The position numbers were made by a program, and so were the translations under genes. DNA of 64,000 bases from Ferrimonas balearica DSM 9799 (GTDB lineage: Bacteria; Pseudomonadota; Gammaproteobacteria; Enterobacterales; Shewanellaceae): contig NC_014541.1 of the NCBI RefSeq assembly GCF_000148645.1, positions 992,001-1,056,000 on the forward strand, in the 5' to 3' direction. The notes below the pieces were generated by a model. That model made no database searches, had not been told where the DNA came from, and was given only the letters and a program-made list of their open reading frames with translations. Shown one piece after another: positions 27,375 to 35,899 of this stretch; the stretch's first letter is position 1, and each line of letters opens with the position of its first letter.

Positions 27375-28388
27375 ATGGCCGTAGCCAAGATGAAATTTGC
27401 CATTGATGATGGTTCCACCAACGTCAAGATCAGCTGGATCGAAGGGGGCCAGATGCGCAGCATCATCTCCCCCAACTCGTTCCGCAAAGATTGGAAGAGC
27501 GCCGCGCTGCTGAGCGACAAGAAGGTGTACAACTACCAGGTGGGCACCACCAAGTACACCTTTGACGCCACCTCTGACAAAGCGTTGGCCACCACCCACG
27601 TGGCTTACCAGTACGATGACCTCAACCTGCTGTCTGTGCATCACGCGTTGCTGCAGACCGGGGTTACCCCCTGCCCGGTGAGCATCATGGTGACCCTGCC
27701 CATCACCGAGTACTACAACGCCGATGATTGCCAGAAGAACGAGGTGAACATCGCCCGCAAGCGCGCCAACCTGATGCGCGAGATCAGCCTGAACAAGGGT
27801 GAGCTGTTCGAAATCGTGGACGTGGAGGTGCTGCCGGAAAGCCTGCCAGCCGTGCTGACCACCCTGATGGATTCCGGCGTCAACGAATACACCAAATCTC
27901 TGGTGATCGACTGCGGTGGCACCACCCTGGATATGGGGGTGATCGTGGGTGAGTTTGAGGACGTGTCGGCGGTGTACGGTAATGCCGAGATTGGCGTGTC
28001 CATGGTGACTGATGCTGCCCGCAAGGCGCTGGCTGCTGCGGACAGTGACGCCAGCTATCTGGTGGCCAACGAACTGATCAAGCGCCGCCATGACCGCGAG
28101 TTCGTTGAACAGGTGATCAACGACCTGACCAAAGTGGATTGGGTGCTGAGCCGCATCGACGACAAGATCGCCGAGTTGGGCGCAGCGGTGGCCCACGAAG
28201 CCAAGATCTTCGCCCGCAACCCCAACCGCATCTACCTGGTGGGCGGTGGCGCACACCTGGTGGCCCCGGCCATCGAATCCGCCTACCCCAGCCTGGGTGA
28301 GAAGATCACCGTGGTGCCGGAGCCCCAGTCCGCCCTGGCCCGTGAGATCTGCTGCTACCACGCCGCGGACCAGGCTCAGGCCAGCTAA
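27375..28388 (+). CDS. parM: ParM/StbA-like actin-family DNA segregation ATPase
   Basis: This 337-residue protein closely follows plasmid R1 ParM in layout: FAIDDGSTNVKISW near the N-terminus (phosphate 1 loop), ISPNSFRKDW, HHALLQTG, TLPITEYYN, PESLPA, DCGGTTLDMG (phosphate 2 loop, about residue 178) and LVGGGAHL (adenosine loop). ParM forms ATP-driven filaments that push apart plasmid copies bound by ParR at parC. Here the surroundings look chromosomal. AGGGA is found 9-10 bases before the ATG. A likely ParR follows after 9 bases. Confidence 0.88.
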   Translation: MAVAKMKFAIDDGSTNVKISWIEGGQMRSIISPNSFRKDWKSAALLSDKKVYNYQVGTTKYTFDATSDKALATTHVAYQYDDLNLLSVHHALLQTGVTPCPVSIMVTLPITEYYNADDCQKNEVNIARKRANLMREISLNKGELFEIVDVEVLPESLPAVLTTLMDSGVNEYTKSLVIDCGGTTLDMGVIVGEFEDVSAVYGNAEIGVSMVTDAARKALAAADSDASYLVANELIKRRHDREFVEQVINDLTKVDWVLSRIDDKIAELGAAVAHEAKIFARNPNRIYLVGGGAHLVAPAIESAYPSLGEKITVVPEPQSALAREICCYHAADQAQAS

Positions 28389-28397
28389 GGAGTCGTG

Positions 28398-29003
28398 ATG
28401 CGTGTGAGTTGCAGCTTTTCCCTCACGCCGGAGGGGTCGGAAGCCGACGCCCGTGCGGTTCAGTTACTGAAAACCTGGCAGCAGGCGGAGCAGGAGCGGG
28501 CCGAGAGCTCCGAGGTTCAGCGCCAGAGACGGGGCGACTTCCATCGCCAGATCTACCTGTCTGGCCTGTTTCTGCATCAGTTGGCACCGCGCCTGCCGGC
28601 GTTGCTGGCCCAGGCTCTGGACGGCGATGCCGGTGCTGAGCAACTGGTGGCGCTGGCGGCCGGGGCGGGGGTGGAGCTGCGGCCGGAGCCGGGCTTGTCC
28701 GCGGCCCAGTGGCAGAAACTCAGCACCCTGATGGCCACCGCACCCACCCTGGACCCCAGCCCCATTGTCGAGGCGTTGTTGCGCCAGCAGGGCAGTGGTG
28801 CTGAGGCGCCGGACAATGACGCATTGCTGGGAGGGCTGGCGGCGCTGCAGGCGGGTCAGGCCCGCACTCTGGCGGCCCTGACCGCGCTGTCGGAACAGAT
28901 GGCAGGCATGGCCCCGGTCGGGGTGCCGGAAGTGGCCCCGGAGCCCGGACTGGAAGCGCAGCTGGAGAAGGCCCGAAAGGTGAAGCAGAAAGGGCTGTGG
29001 TAA
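28398..29003 (+). CDS. ParR-like adaptor protein
   Basis: This 201-residue protein starts 9 bases after parM, with AAGGAG before ATG 28398. Its N-terminus (VSCSFSLTPEGSEADARAVQLLKTW, then FHRQIYLSGLFLHQLAPRLPALLAQAL) has the pattern of ParR/StbB-type ribbon-helix-helix proteins, in which a beta strand and two helices bind centromere repeats. The C-terminal half is Ala/Pro/Glu rich, and the basic tail (ARKVKQKGLW) could contact ParM filaments as known for ParR. The function is inferred from position and pattern. Confidence 0.6.
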   Translation: MRVSCSFSLTPEGSEADARAVQLLKTWQQAEQERAESSEVQRQRRGDFHRQIYLSGLFLHQLAPRLPALLAQALDGDAGAEQLVALAAGAGVELRPEPGLSAAQWQKLSTLMATAPTLDPSPIVEALLRQQGSGAEAPDNDALLGGLAALQAGQARTLAALTALSEQMAGMAPVGVPEVAPEPGLEAQLEKARKVKQKGLW

Positions 29004-29009
29004 GGCATG

Positions 29010-29038
29010 AAAAAAGGCAGCCAATTGGCTGCCTTTTT
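29010..29038. terminator. terminator between parMR and yfhL
   Basis: AAAAAGGCAGCC pairs with GGCTGCCTTTTT around AATT, usable from both convergent genes. Confidence 0.92.
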
Positions 29039-29042
29039 GTTG

Positions 29043-29294
29043 TCAGGCTTTCCCGGTCAGGATCAGGTACTTGGCCATCAGGGTGTCCGGGTCTTCAACG
29101 TGTTCCGGGTCCACCTCGATGCAGTCGATGGGGCAGACACTGATGCAGGTCGGCTTATCGTAGTGGCCGACGCACTCGGTGCAGCGGTCCGGATCGATCT
29201 CGTAGATCTCCTCGCCCATGGTGATGGCGGCGTTGGGGCACTCCGGCTCACACATGTCGCAGTTGATGCAGCTGTCGAGGATCACCAGCGCCAT
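29043..29294 (-). CDS. yfhL: YfhL-type 4Fe-4S dicluster ferredoxin
   Basis: This 83-residue ferredoxin has two cluster-binding groups, CINCDMCEPECP and CTECVGHYDKPTCISVCP; the longer loop in the second is typical of the Allochromatium-type ferredoxins that include YfhL. It is a cytoplasmic electron carrier. It lies one base after trhP on the same strand, which suggests that it supplies electrons or works with the TrhP cluster enzyme. Confidence 0.9.
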   Translation of the reverse strand: MALVILDSCINCDMCEPECPNAAITMGEEIYEIDPDRCTECVGHYDKPTCISVCPIDCIEVDPEHVEDPDTLMAKYLILTGKA

Positions 29295-29295
29295 A

Positions 29296-30663
29296 TCAGA
29301 CTTCCTTCGCCAGCGGGTTACGGGTGGTCTGGCCCTCGTCCAGATTGCGCATCAGGATGGCGTGGGACAGGTCCAGTTCCTGGGGCAGCGGCAGGTACAT
29401 GGTGTGGCCATTACCCGGCGCCACATCCACCGACTCACCTTTGCGGGACTCGATGTGGCCCAGGGTCAGGTTGAGGTTGCCCTGCGGGGTCATCAGTTCC
29501 ACGTGGTTGCCCACTTCGAAACGGTTTTTCACCAGCACTTCGGCCAGGCCCTGGGCATTGCGTTCGCCGGTAAACTCACCCACAAACTGCTGCTTGTCGG
29601 ACACGGAATAGCCGTAGTCGTAGTTCTGGTAGGTGTCGTGGGTGTGACGGCGCAGGAAGCCTTCGGTGTAGCCACGATGAGCCAGAGACTCCAGGCTGTG
29701 CATCAGGCTCGGGTCGAACGGCTTGCCCGCCGCGGCATCGTCAATCGCCTTGCGGTAGAGCTGGGCGGTACGGGCCACGTAGTAGAAGCTCTTGGTACGA
29801 CCCTCAATCTTCAGGGAGTGCACGCCCATCTTGGCCAGGCGCTCCACGTGCTGGATGGCACGCAGGTCCTTGGAGTTCATGATGTAGGTGCCGTGCTCAT
29901 CCTCAAACGCCGGCATGTATTCGCCCGGACGGTTCTCCTCCTGCAGCAGGAAGATGCGGTCGGTGGCCGGGCCCTCGCCCAGGGTCGGCTGCTGGATCTG
30001 CACCTCGGGCTGCACGGCAACCACATCACCGGACTCGTCCTCTTTGGCTTCGTGGACGTCGTACTTCCAGCGACAGGCGTTGGTGCAGGTGCCCTGGTTG
30101 GGGTCACGCTTGTTGATGTAACCGGACAGCAGGCAACGGCCGGAGTAGGCCATGCACAGGGCGCCGTGGACAAACACTTCCAGCTCCATCTCCGGCACCT
30201 GCATGCGGATCTCTTCGATCTCGTCCAGGGACAGCTCCCGCGACAGGATCACCCGCTCAATGCCCTGTTTCTGCCAGAACTTCACCGACGCCCAGTTGAT
30301 GGCGTTGGCCTGCACAGAGAGGTGGATCGGCACGTCCGGCCATTTGTCCTTCACCATCATGATCAGGCCCGGGTCGGACATGATCAGGGCGTCAGGATTC
30401 ATTTCCACAACGGGTGTTAAATCTTTGATAAAGGTTTTAAGCTTTGCGTTGTGAGGGGCGATATTAGAGACCACGTACAGCTTTTTGCCGAGAGCATGGG
30501 CTTCCTGGATACCCGTCGCCAGGTTCTCCAGATTGAAGTCGTTATTGCGCACCCGCAGGCTATAGCGGGGCTGGCCGGCGTATACGGCGTCGGCGCCGTA
30601 CGCGAAGGCGTAGCGCATGTTTTTCAAGGTCCCGGCAGGGGAAAGCAGTTCGGGTTTAAACAT
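29296..30663 (-). CDS. trhP: tRNA 5-hydroxyuridine synthesis protein TrhP (YegQ)
   Basis: This 455-residue U32-family protein makes the prephenate-dependent 5-hydroxylation of uridine 34 in several tRNAs. It starts MFKPELLSPAGTLKNMRYAFAYGADAVYAG at ATG 30663, chosen because GAGG precedes it at normal spacing; the upstream in-frame ATG lacks a site. Cluster cysteines appear in HGALCMAYSGRCLLSG and GTCTNACRW. The next gene, yfhL, may be its electron donor. Confidence 0.92.
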   Translation of the reverse strand: MFKPELLSPAGTLKNMRYAFAYGADAVYAGQPRYSLRVRNNDFNLENLATGIQEAHALGKKLYVVSNIAPHNAKLKTFIKDLTPVVEMNPDALIMSDPGLIMMVKDKWPDVPIHLSVQANAINWASVKFWQKQGIERVILSRELSLDEIEEIRMQVPEMELEVFVHGALCMAYSGRCLLSGYINKRDPNQGTCTNACRWKYDVHEAKEDESGDVVAVQPEVQIQQPTLGEGPATDRIFLLQEENRPGEYMPAFEDEHGTYIMNSKDLRAIQHVERLAKMGVHSLKIEGRTKSFYYVARTAQLYRKAIDDAAAGKPFDPSLMHSLESLAHRGYTEGFLRRHTHDTYQNYDYGYSVSDKQQFVGEFTGERNAQGLAEVLVKNRFEVGNHVELMTPQGNLNLTLGHIESRKGESVDVAPGNGHTMYLPLPQELDLSHAILMRNLDEGQTTRNPLAKEV

Positions 30664-30809
30664 GGTGGCCTCAAAGGGGTTCATAGCGGGCGGCAATTCT
30701 ACTGCCGGCCCTGCCCTGTTGCAAATGTAGACAAGGTGGAAGAGGGTGCGGTTCCCAGCCACGCCCATACCGGAGCACTACGCTCAAGGAACGAGTACAA
30801 GAGAAGGCT

Positions 30810-31679
30810 ATGTCAACGGATCATGCGCTGCTGGTGCAGCTACTAGGGAAAGTGAAAAGCGGTGAGCTGGTGTTGCCCAGCCTGCCTGAAGTCGCCATCG
30901 GCGTCCGGGAGATGGCCCGTCAGCCCGATTGCTCATTGTCGGAGCTCTCCGCTGAGATCAGTAAAGACCCGGCCCTGGCGGCGCGCATCGTCAGCCTCTC
31001 CAACAGTGCCGCCTTTGGTGGTGTCAGCAAGTCTACCAGCGTGATTGCTGCGGTCACCCGACTGGGGTTGCATCGCACCCGCGATCTGGCGGTGGCGGCG
31101 GCCATGCAGCAACTGTTTCGCACCTCCCGCAGCATGACCTGGGACCTGATGGACGAGATCTGGCGCTTCAATGTTGAAGTGGCCTCCTGCGCCAGTGCCA
31201 TTCTGGCCTGTCAGCATGAACTCGGAAACCTGCGCGCGCTCTCAGCCGATACCCTGCTGCTGGCGTCGCTGATCCACAATATCGGCGCGCTGCCCGTGCT
31301 GGAGCAGGCAGAACTGAAGCCTGAGCTGTTTGCAGAACGTGAACAGTTGCGCCGCATCACTCAGCTGCTCAAAGCGCCGATTGGCCGCTCAGTGCTGCTG
31401 GAGTGGGGTTTCGATCAGGAGCTGATTGAGGTGGTGCACCGCTGGGCGGATTTCAGCTTCCAGACCCAGGAGGTTGGTTATCTGGACCTGGTGCGACTGG
31501 CGGCCATCTACAGCCGGGAAGTGGTGTTGGCGGATCCCTTCCCTTCGGTGCTGGAGATGTTTGTCAGCAAAGGGGTGATCCCGAGCCTCGACCTGTTCGG
31601 CATGGAAACCTACTTCCTCACCTACAACGAGATCAAAGCCAGCTTCGACAGTGGGCCGGGCTACCGGCGCACTGGCTGA
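30810..31679 (+). CDS. HDOD domain signalling protein
   Basis: This 289-residue soluble protein has an HDOD domain over about residues 20-215: LPSLPEVAIGVREMA, LSAEISKDPALAARIVSLSNSAAFGG and later LLASLIHNIGAL. HDOD proteins are catalytically degenerate relatives of HD hydrolases and act in regulation, often with cyclic-di-GMP, chemotaxis or stress pathways. No extra domain is present. It is monocistronic. Confidence 0.85.
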   Translation: MSTDHALLVQLLGKVKSGELVLPSLPEVAIGVREMARQPDCSLSELSAEISKDPALAARIVSLSNSAAFGGVSKSTSVIAAVTRLGLHRTRDLAVAAAMQQLFRTSRSMTWDLMDEIWRFNVEVASCASAILACQHELGNLRALSADTLLLASLIHNIGALPVLEQAELKPELFAEREQLRRITQLLKAPIGRSVLLEWGFDQELIEVVHRWADFSFQTQEVGYLDLVRLAAIYSREVVLADPFPSVLEMFVSKGVIPSLDLFGMETYFLTYNEIKASFDSGPGYRRTG

Positions 31680-31708
31680 AAAAAAGGGCACCGCAAGGTG
31701 CCCTTTTT
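31680..31708. terminator. terminator between the HDOD gene and queF
   Basis: AAAAAGGGCACC pairs with GGTGCCCTTTTT around GCAA, serving both convergent genes. Confidence 0.93.
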
Positions 31709-31710
31709 GT

Positions 31711-32568
31711 TTACTGGCGTGCCAGCCGGACGTTGTCCGGCAGCGCTTCAAAATCGGAGCGGAACGGATTGATGTCGAGGCCGCCGCGGCGGGTATAACG
31801 GGCGTAGACCGTCAGCTGCTGGCAGAAACAGAAGCGTTTGAGGTCCATAAAGATGCGTTCAACGCACTGTTCATGGAACTCGTTGTGGCGACGGAAGCTG
31901 ATCAGGTAGCGCAGCAGGGCTTCGTGGTTGATCTTCGGGCCGCGATAACGGATCTGCACACTGCCCCAGTCCGGCTGGGAGGTGATCAGGCAGTTGGATT
32001 TCAGCAGGTCAGAACGCAGGGTCTCCTCCACCACCTCACCGTCGGCGTCGGCCGCCCCGGCCAGATGCTCAGGCTCAAAGCTGTAATCGGCGATCTCGAT
32101 GTCGAGGTCATCAATCAGCTCACCCTCCAGCTCGGCCAGCGGCTGGTGACGGAACTCGCTGGGCAGCACCAGGCTGACCTGCACGTCGCCCTCGGCGCAA
32201 GCGGACAGGTCAGCGGCCAGGGTTTGCTGGAGCTGTTCCACGGAGTCGATGCGGGTTTGGTTAAAGCTGTTGAGGTAGAGCTTAAAGCTCTTGGATTCGA
32301 CCAGGTTGGCACTGGTGGCGGGCAGCACAAACTGAGCAATGGCCACCATCGGTTTGCCTTTGGCATTGAGCCAGGACAGCTCGTAGCCGGTCCAGATGTC
32401 GGCGCCGCTGAAGGGCAGGGCATCGGTCAGGCCGATGGCGTCGCGGTTGAGCGAACGCGGTACCGGTTGCAGCAGGCTGGGATCGTACTGATCCTGGTAT
32501 TCGGTTTTCTGGCCCAGGGTCAGGCCTTTGAGCGCATCCGCGCCAGCGTAAGGGTCGTGATGTGACAT
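31711..32568 (-). CDS. queF: NADPH-dependent 7-cyano-7-deazaguanine reductase
   Basis: This enzyme of queuosine synthesis reduces preQ0 to preQ1. The protein is 285 residues, the long (YqcD/E. coli) form built of two tunnelling-fold halves. Marks are LTLGQKTEY and [11 protein letters not shown] at the N-terminus, the QueF motif [12 protein letters not shown], and [16 protein letters not shown] with the catalytic cysteine. I use the ATG giving MSHHDPYAG; an ATG seven codons earlier has no homology support. It is divergent from syd, as in E. coli. Confidence 0.94.
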   Translation of the reverse strand: MSHHDPYAGADALKGLTLGQKTEYQDQYDPSLLQPVPRSLNRDAIGLTDALPFSGADIWTGYELSWLNAKGKPMVAIAQFVLPATSANLVESKSFKLYLNSFNQTRIDSVEQLQQTLAADLSACAEGDVQVSLVLPSEFRHQPLAELEGELIDDLDIEIADYSFEPEHLAGAADADGEVVEETLRSDLLKSNCLITSQPDWGSVQIRYRGPKINHEALLRYLISFRRHNEFHEQCVERIFMDLKRFCFCQQLTVYARYTRRGGLDINPFRSDFEALPDNVRLARQ

Positions 32569-32626
32569 GATACTCGGGTTTTCTGGCACACTATGGCCCT
32601 ATTGTACCCCAACTGAGCGCACGCAC

Positions 32627-33253
32627 ATGTCTGTTGAGGCCCTGGACGCCTTTCATCAACGTTATTTCACCAGCTGGCAGCAGGCCCTGGGTCAACATCC
32701 GGTCAGTGATAAGCCGGAAAGCGGCCCGGCAGAAACCGGCCGCGACGCAGAGGGCCGTGCCCTGTGGCAGGCCCGCCGTCGGGAAACGGTGGCCGGTTTC
32801 GATAACGTAGCGCAGGCCCTGGAGCTGACCCTGCATCCCGCCCTGACCGACCTGTATGGCCATTTCTATGCCGGCAACCTCTATTTTGAGGCGCCCTTTG
32901 GCCGTGGTGAACTGTTGCAGGTGTGGTGCGATGAGGATTTCCAGTTTCTGCAGGAGAACCTGATTGGCCATCTGCTGATGAAGCAGAAGCTGAAGCAGGC
33001 GCCGACGCTGTTTATTGGTGTGGTGGAGGAGCGGATGCTGGTGCTCAACAACGACGATGGCAGTGTCTGGCTGGAGTTGCCTGGCGAAGCGCCGTCTGAA
33101 CAGGTGGCCGACTCGCTGGCGGCGTTGCTGGCGATGATGGCGCCGGTCACCCAGTTGCCGGAGCCCCCCGCCGCAGCCCCGGCCCCCACTCCCTCATTTG
33201 GCGAGCGGGTAAAGACCATGTTGGGCCACCTTTGGCCGGGCGGACGTCGCTGA
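32627..33253 (+). CDS. syd: SecY-interacting protein Syd
   Basis: This 208-residue cytoplasmic protein contacts the SecY translocon and is thought to watch its integrity. The core to about residue 170 shows FHQRYFTSW, FYAGNLYFEAPFG, DDF-like EDFQFLQENLIGHLLMKQKLKQAPTLFIG. It is longer than E. coli Syd (181), with a Pro/Ala-rich linker and a basic tail. Bases 33187-33253, coding the last 22 residues, are part of a 107-bp direct repeat that recurs at 34189. Synteny with queF matches E. coli. Confidence 0.9.
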   Translation: MSVEALDAFHQRYFTSWQQALGQHPVSDKPESGPAETGRDAEGRALWQARRRETVAGFDNVAQALELTLHPALTDLYGHFYAGNLYFEAPFGRGELLQVWCDEDFQFLQENLIGHLLMKQKLKQAPTLFIGVVEERMLVLNNDDGSVWLELPGEAPSEQVADSLAALLAMMAPVTQLPEPPAAAPAPTPSFGERVKTMLGHLWPGGRR

Positions 33254-33293
33254 ACGAGTAAAAAACGGGAGCCGAAGGGCTCCCATTTTGCTT
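33187..33293 (+). repeat. 107-bp direct repeat, left copy (syd 3' end plus terminator)
   Basis: This stretch is repeated at 34189-34295 with one mismatch (A at 33285, G at 34287). It covers the last 22 syd codons and the terminator. The offset is exactly 1,002 bp. Confidence 0.97.
33259..33289 (+). terminator. terminator of syd
   Basis: GGGAGCC pairs with GGCTCCC around GAAG, with A-rich left flank and ATTTTG on the right. It lies inside the left repeat copy. Confidence 0.8.
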
Positions 33294-33577
33294 AGAACCT
33301 TGTCGCTAAGAGTGTATTGTTGATGAATGGCACACCAGAGGTGCCAACCTGAGCTACAGCTTCTGTACTCTACCGGATGCTCTTAAGTCGTTATGGATAT
33401 TTCACCCTGAACTATATGGTCATGACTCTCAACATTCAAGTCTAGTTTAAGTTGTTAATCAAAATCTTAAATAAACATCATCAAACTTAATCGGTATTAA
33501 TTCGTAATCAATATCATGTGATGTTAGGTTCCTAATTGCGCCTAAAATATGGCGTAAAATAAATGGAGAGATTTGAT

Positions 33578-33787
33578 ATGAACGTTAACAAATTAAAGGA
33601 AATGACTAGTGATGAATTAGTGATGGTAGCTGGCGGGAATCCTGTGGTTGGAGGGATCATTGGAGGTATCATTGGAAACTATATATATGACGCTATCGGT
33701 GGGGCGGAGGGAATAAACTCATTCTTTAATTCATGGGGCGGTGCCGCACATAGAGCAGCACAACGACAAATGTATATGAGATATTAA
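33578..33787 (+). CDS. putative microcin/class II bacteriocin precursor with double-glycine leader
   Basis: The 69-residue product starts at ATG 33578, where GGAGAG is 7 bases upstream; an ATG five codons earlier overlaps that site. Residues 1-20 (MNVNKLKEM...ELVMVAGG) match the double-glycine leader pattern cut by C39-type ABC exporters. The predicted mature peptide of 49 residues begins NPVVGGIIGGIIGNYIYDAIGG, Gly-rich with GxxxG-like repeats as in colicin V-type peptides, then a Trp and a basic tail (HRAAQRQMYMRY). It has no cysteine. The next gene overlaps its stop. Bacteriocin activity is inferred; no exporter is in the window. Confidence 0.72.
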   Translation: MNVNKLKEMTSDELVMVAGGNPVVGGIIGGIIGNYIYDAIGGAEGINSFFNSWGGAAHRAAQRQMYMRY

Positions 33788-33966
33788 TGCACTTGATAAT
33801 AAAGACATCCGCGTTCGCATTGCTAGGGTCTATAATTTATCAGATGTTTATATCTGAAGGTGAATTAGACTTTGTTAGAGCCTTTTTTGTGGGAGTATTT
33901 TCCGGGGTTGCAACAAGGGTATATGTTGAATTAAGGTGTTGGTTTTCAAATGATAAAACAGTATGA
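33787..33966 (+). CDS. small two-helix membrane protein, candidate immunity protein
   Basis: ATG 33787 overlaps the stop of the microcin-like gene (TAATG), so translation is probably coupled. The 59-residue product begins MHLIIKTSAFALLGSIIYQM and has two hydrophobic helices, about residues 3-22 and 29-47, joined by an acidic loop (SEGELD), with a basic, charged end. Small membrane proteins encoded directly after pore-forming class II peptides commonly give self-protection. The role is inferred from position, size and topology. Confidence 0.62.
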   Translation: MHLIIKTSAFALLGSIIYQMFISEGELDFVRAFFVGVFSGVATRVYVELRCWFSNDKTV

Positions 33967-33986
33967 ATTTATTCGTACTGTTTTTC
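33955..33986 (+). terminator. terminator of the microcin-immunity pair
   Basis: AAAACAGTA pairs with TACTGTTTT around a 12-base loop, with T residues following. The left arm overlaps the final codons of the small membrane protein gene, so the pair forms a compact unit. Confidence 0.72.
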
Positions 33987-34188
33987 TTTCTGCTGAATAA
34001 TAATTATATGCAGCATTAATGACCAGGCGATTGTTTTTAGTCAAACACTGCCGATAAGTGGCAATGTACCTCAGTATTGTGTTCTTATGCAGTTGCTAGG
34101 AGCCGGATATCATTGCCATTGCCTCAGCATGAGAATGAATTGTACTGATTCTCTAAACGAATTCAGCGTACCTTCACGGCAGTTACCT

Positions 34189-34295
34189 CACTCCCTCATT
34201 TGGCGAGCGGGTAAAGACCATGTTGGGCCACCTTTGGCCGGGCGGACGTCGCTGAACGAGTAAAAAACGGGAGCCGAAGGGCTCCCGTTTTGCTT
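34189..34295 (+). repeat. 107-bp direct repeat, right copy
   Basis: This is the second copy of the syd 3' end and terminator, 106 of 107 bases identical to 33187-33293. It is not attached to a syd reading frame here. It ends four bases before the aldehyde dehydrogenase stop on the other strand and so supplies that gene's terminator. Confidence 0.97.
34264..34291. terminator. terminator in the right repeat copy, used by the dehydrogenase gene
   Basis: AACGGGAGCC pairs with GGCTCCCGTT around GAAG. The G at 34287 restores a longer stem than in the left copy. The A-run to its left gives a T-run for the minus strand. Confidence 0.8.
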
Positions 34296-34298
34296 GGG

Positions 34299-35819
34299 TC
34301 AGAAGAACCCGAGGGGGTTGGGGTCGTAGCTGATCAGCAGGTTTTTGGTCTGCTGGTAGTTGGACAGGGCCATCTTGTGGGTCTCCCGGCCGATGCCGGA
34401 GCGCTTATAGCCACCGAAGGCGGCGTGGGCGGGGTAGAGGTGATAGCAGTTCACCCACACCCGTCCGGCTTCAATGCCCCGGGCCATGCGGTAGGCACGG
34501 TTCTGGTCCATGGTCCAGACTCCGGCGCCCAGGCCGTAGCTGGTGTCGTTGGCGATGGCCAGCGCCTCCGCCTCGTCACGGAAGGTGGTGATGCCCAGAG
34601 TCGGGCCGAAGATCTCCTCCTGGAACACCCGCATGTCGTTGGTGCCTTTCAGCAGGGTGGGCTGGACGTAGAAGCCGCCGGCCAGATCGGCACTCAGTTG
34701 GGCGGCCTGGCCGCCGAGCAGGAACTCGGCCCCTTCCGCTTTGGCGATCTCCATATAGGAGAGAATGCGGTCGAACTGCTCCTGGGACACCTGCGCCCCC
34801 ACCTGGGTGTCGGTATCCAGCGGATTGCCCTGGCGGATGGTCTTGGCCCGGGCCAGCAGCTTCTCCATAAACTCGGGGTAGATCGACTCATGCACCAGCG
34901 CCCGGGACGGGCAGGTGCACACCTCACCCTGGTTAAAGAAGCCCAGCAACAGCCCCTCCAGACACTTGTCGAGGTAGGCGTCCCCCTGGTTCATGATGTC
35001 TTCAAAGTAGATGTTGGGGGATTTGCCCCCCAGCTCCAGGGTGACCGGGATCAGCGAGTCGGCACCGCAGCGCATGATGTGACGCCCCACCTCGGTGGAA
35101 CCGGTAAAGGCCAGCTTGGCGATGCGGTCGGAGCTGGCCAGCGCTTGTCCCGCCTCCTCGCCCATGCCGTTGACCACATTAACCACCCCCGGTGGCAGCA
35201 GGTCACCGACCAGCTCCATCAGAACCAGGATCGATACCGGTGTTTGCTCCGCGGGCTTCAGTACCACCGAGCAGCCTGCGGCCAGGGCCGGGGCCAGTTT
35301 CCAGGCCGCCATCAGCAGCGGGAAGTTCCACGGGATGATCTGCCCCACCACGCCGATGGGCTCATGGAAGTGGTAGGCGGCGGTATTGGCGTCCAGGTCA
35401 GCAGCGGTGCCCTCCTGGGCGCGAATGGCACCGGCGAAATAGCGGAAGTGGTCGATACAGAGGGGCAGGTCAGCGTTCAGGGTTTCCCGGATCGCTTTGC
35501 CGTTGTCCCAGGTTTCCACGTAGGCCAGGGTTTCCGTGTGCTGTTCGATGCGGTCGGCGATCTTGAGCAGCAGGTTAGCGCGTTCAGTGACGGAGGTTTT
35601 GCCCCAGCTGGCCTGAGCGGCGTGGGCGGCGTCCAACGCCAGGTTGATGTCGTCACCATCGGAGCGGGCCACCTCGGCGATGACGGAGCCGTCCACCGGA
35701 CTGATGGCGTTGAAGTAGCGGCCTGACTTCGGTGGCTGCCATTGGCCACCGATGTAGTTGTGATAGCGGGACTGGAACTGGAACGGGGCACCCTCGGTAC
35801 CCGGCTTGGCGTAGATCAT
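34299..35819 (-). CDS. NAD(P)-dependent aldehyde dehydrogenase (AldB/ExaC type)
   Basis: This 506-residue cytoplasmic enzyme oxidises aldehydes such as acetaldehyde to acids. It begins [19 protein letters not shown], as do AldB and ExaC proteins. Conserved elements: [16 protein letters not shown] (cofactor site), [18 protein letters not shown] with the general base Glu upstream, and [12 protein letters not shown] with the catalytic Cys pair. The C-terminus YDPNPLGFF is typical. It is monocistronic and convergent with the insertion after syd. Confidence 0.92.
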   Translation of the reverse strand: MIYAKPGTEGAPFQFQSRYHNYIGGQWQPPKSGRYFNAISPVDGSVIAEVARSDGDDINLALDAAHAAQASWGKTSVTERANLLLKIADRIEQHTETLAYVETWDNGKAIRETLNADLPLCIDHFRYFAGAIRAQEGTAADLDANTAAYHFHEPIGVVGQIIPWNFPLLMAAWKLAPALAAGCSVVLKPAEQTPVSILVLMELVGDLLPPGVVNVVNGMGEEAGQALASSDRIAKLAFTGSTEVGRHIMRCGADSLIPVTLELGGKSPNIYFEDIMNQGDAYLDKCLEGLLLGFFNQGEVCTCPSRALVHESIYPEFMEKLLARAKTIRQGNPLDTDTQVGAQVSQEQFDRILSYMEIAKAEGAEFLLGGQAAQLSADLAGGFYVQPTLLKGTNDMRVFQEEIFGPTLGITTFRDEAEALAIANDTSYGLGAGVWTMDQNRAYRMARGIEAGRVWVNCYHLYPAHAAFGGYKRSGIGRETHKMALSNYQQTKNLLISYDPNPLGFF

Positions 35820-35899
35820 GGCGCGTCCTTGTACGTGGTTGAGAGTGTCTCAACCTGCGCGCAAAAAATCGCCAGTGTAAGTCGACTTTGGTCGAAGCC

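Larger units (their letters stand above)
33294..34295. mobile_element. 1,002-bp AT-rich insertion between syd repeats
   Basis: The sequence between the two copies of the syd 3' end, plus the right copy, forms a 1,002-bp unit that looks inserted. It is strikingly AT-rich and uses codons such as AGA, TTA and ATA that its neighbours avoid. It carries the microcin-like gene and its small partner, and no integrase or transposase. The arrangement is what integration of a circle sharing 107 bp with syd would leave. Outside the two ORFs, 33294-33577 and 33987-34188 hold no gene that I can support. Confidence 0.7.

Noticed and set aside
33320-33375. tRNA-like fragment on the minus strand (TAGCTCAGGTTGGCA resembling a D-arm)
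   Set aside because: No acceptor stem, anticodon arm or TTC-G-A T-loop can be placed around it; the order of the matching pieces is wrong for a tRNA.
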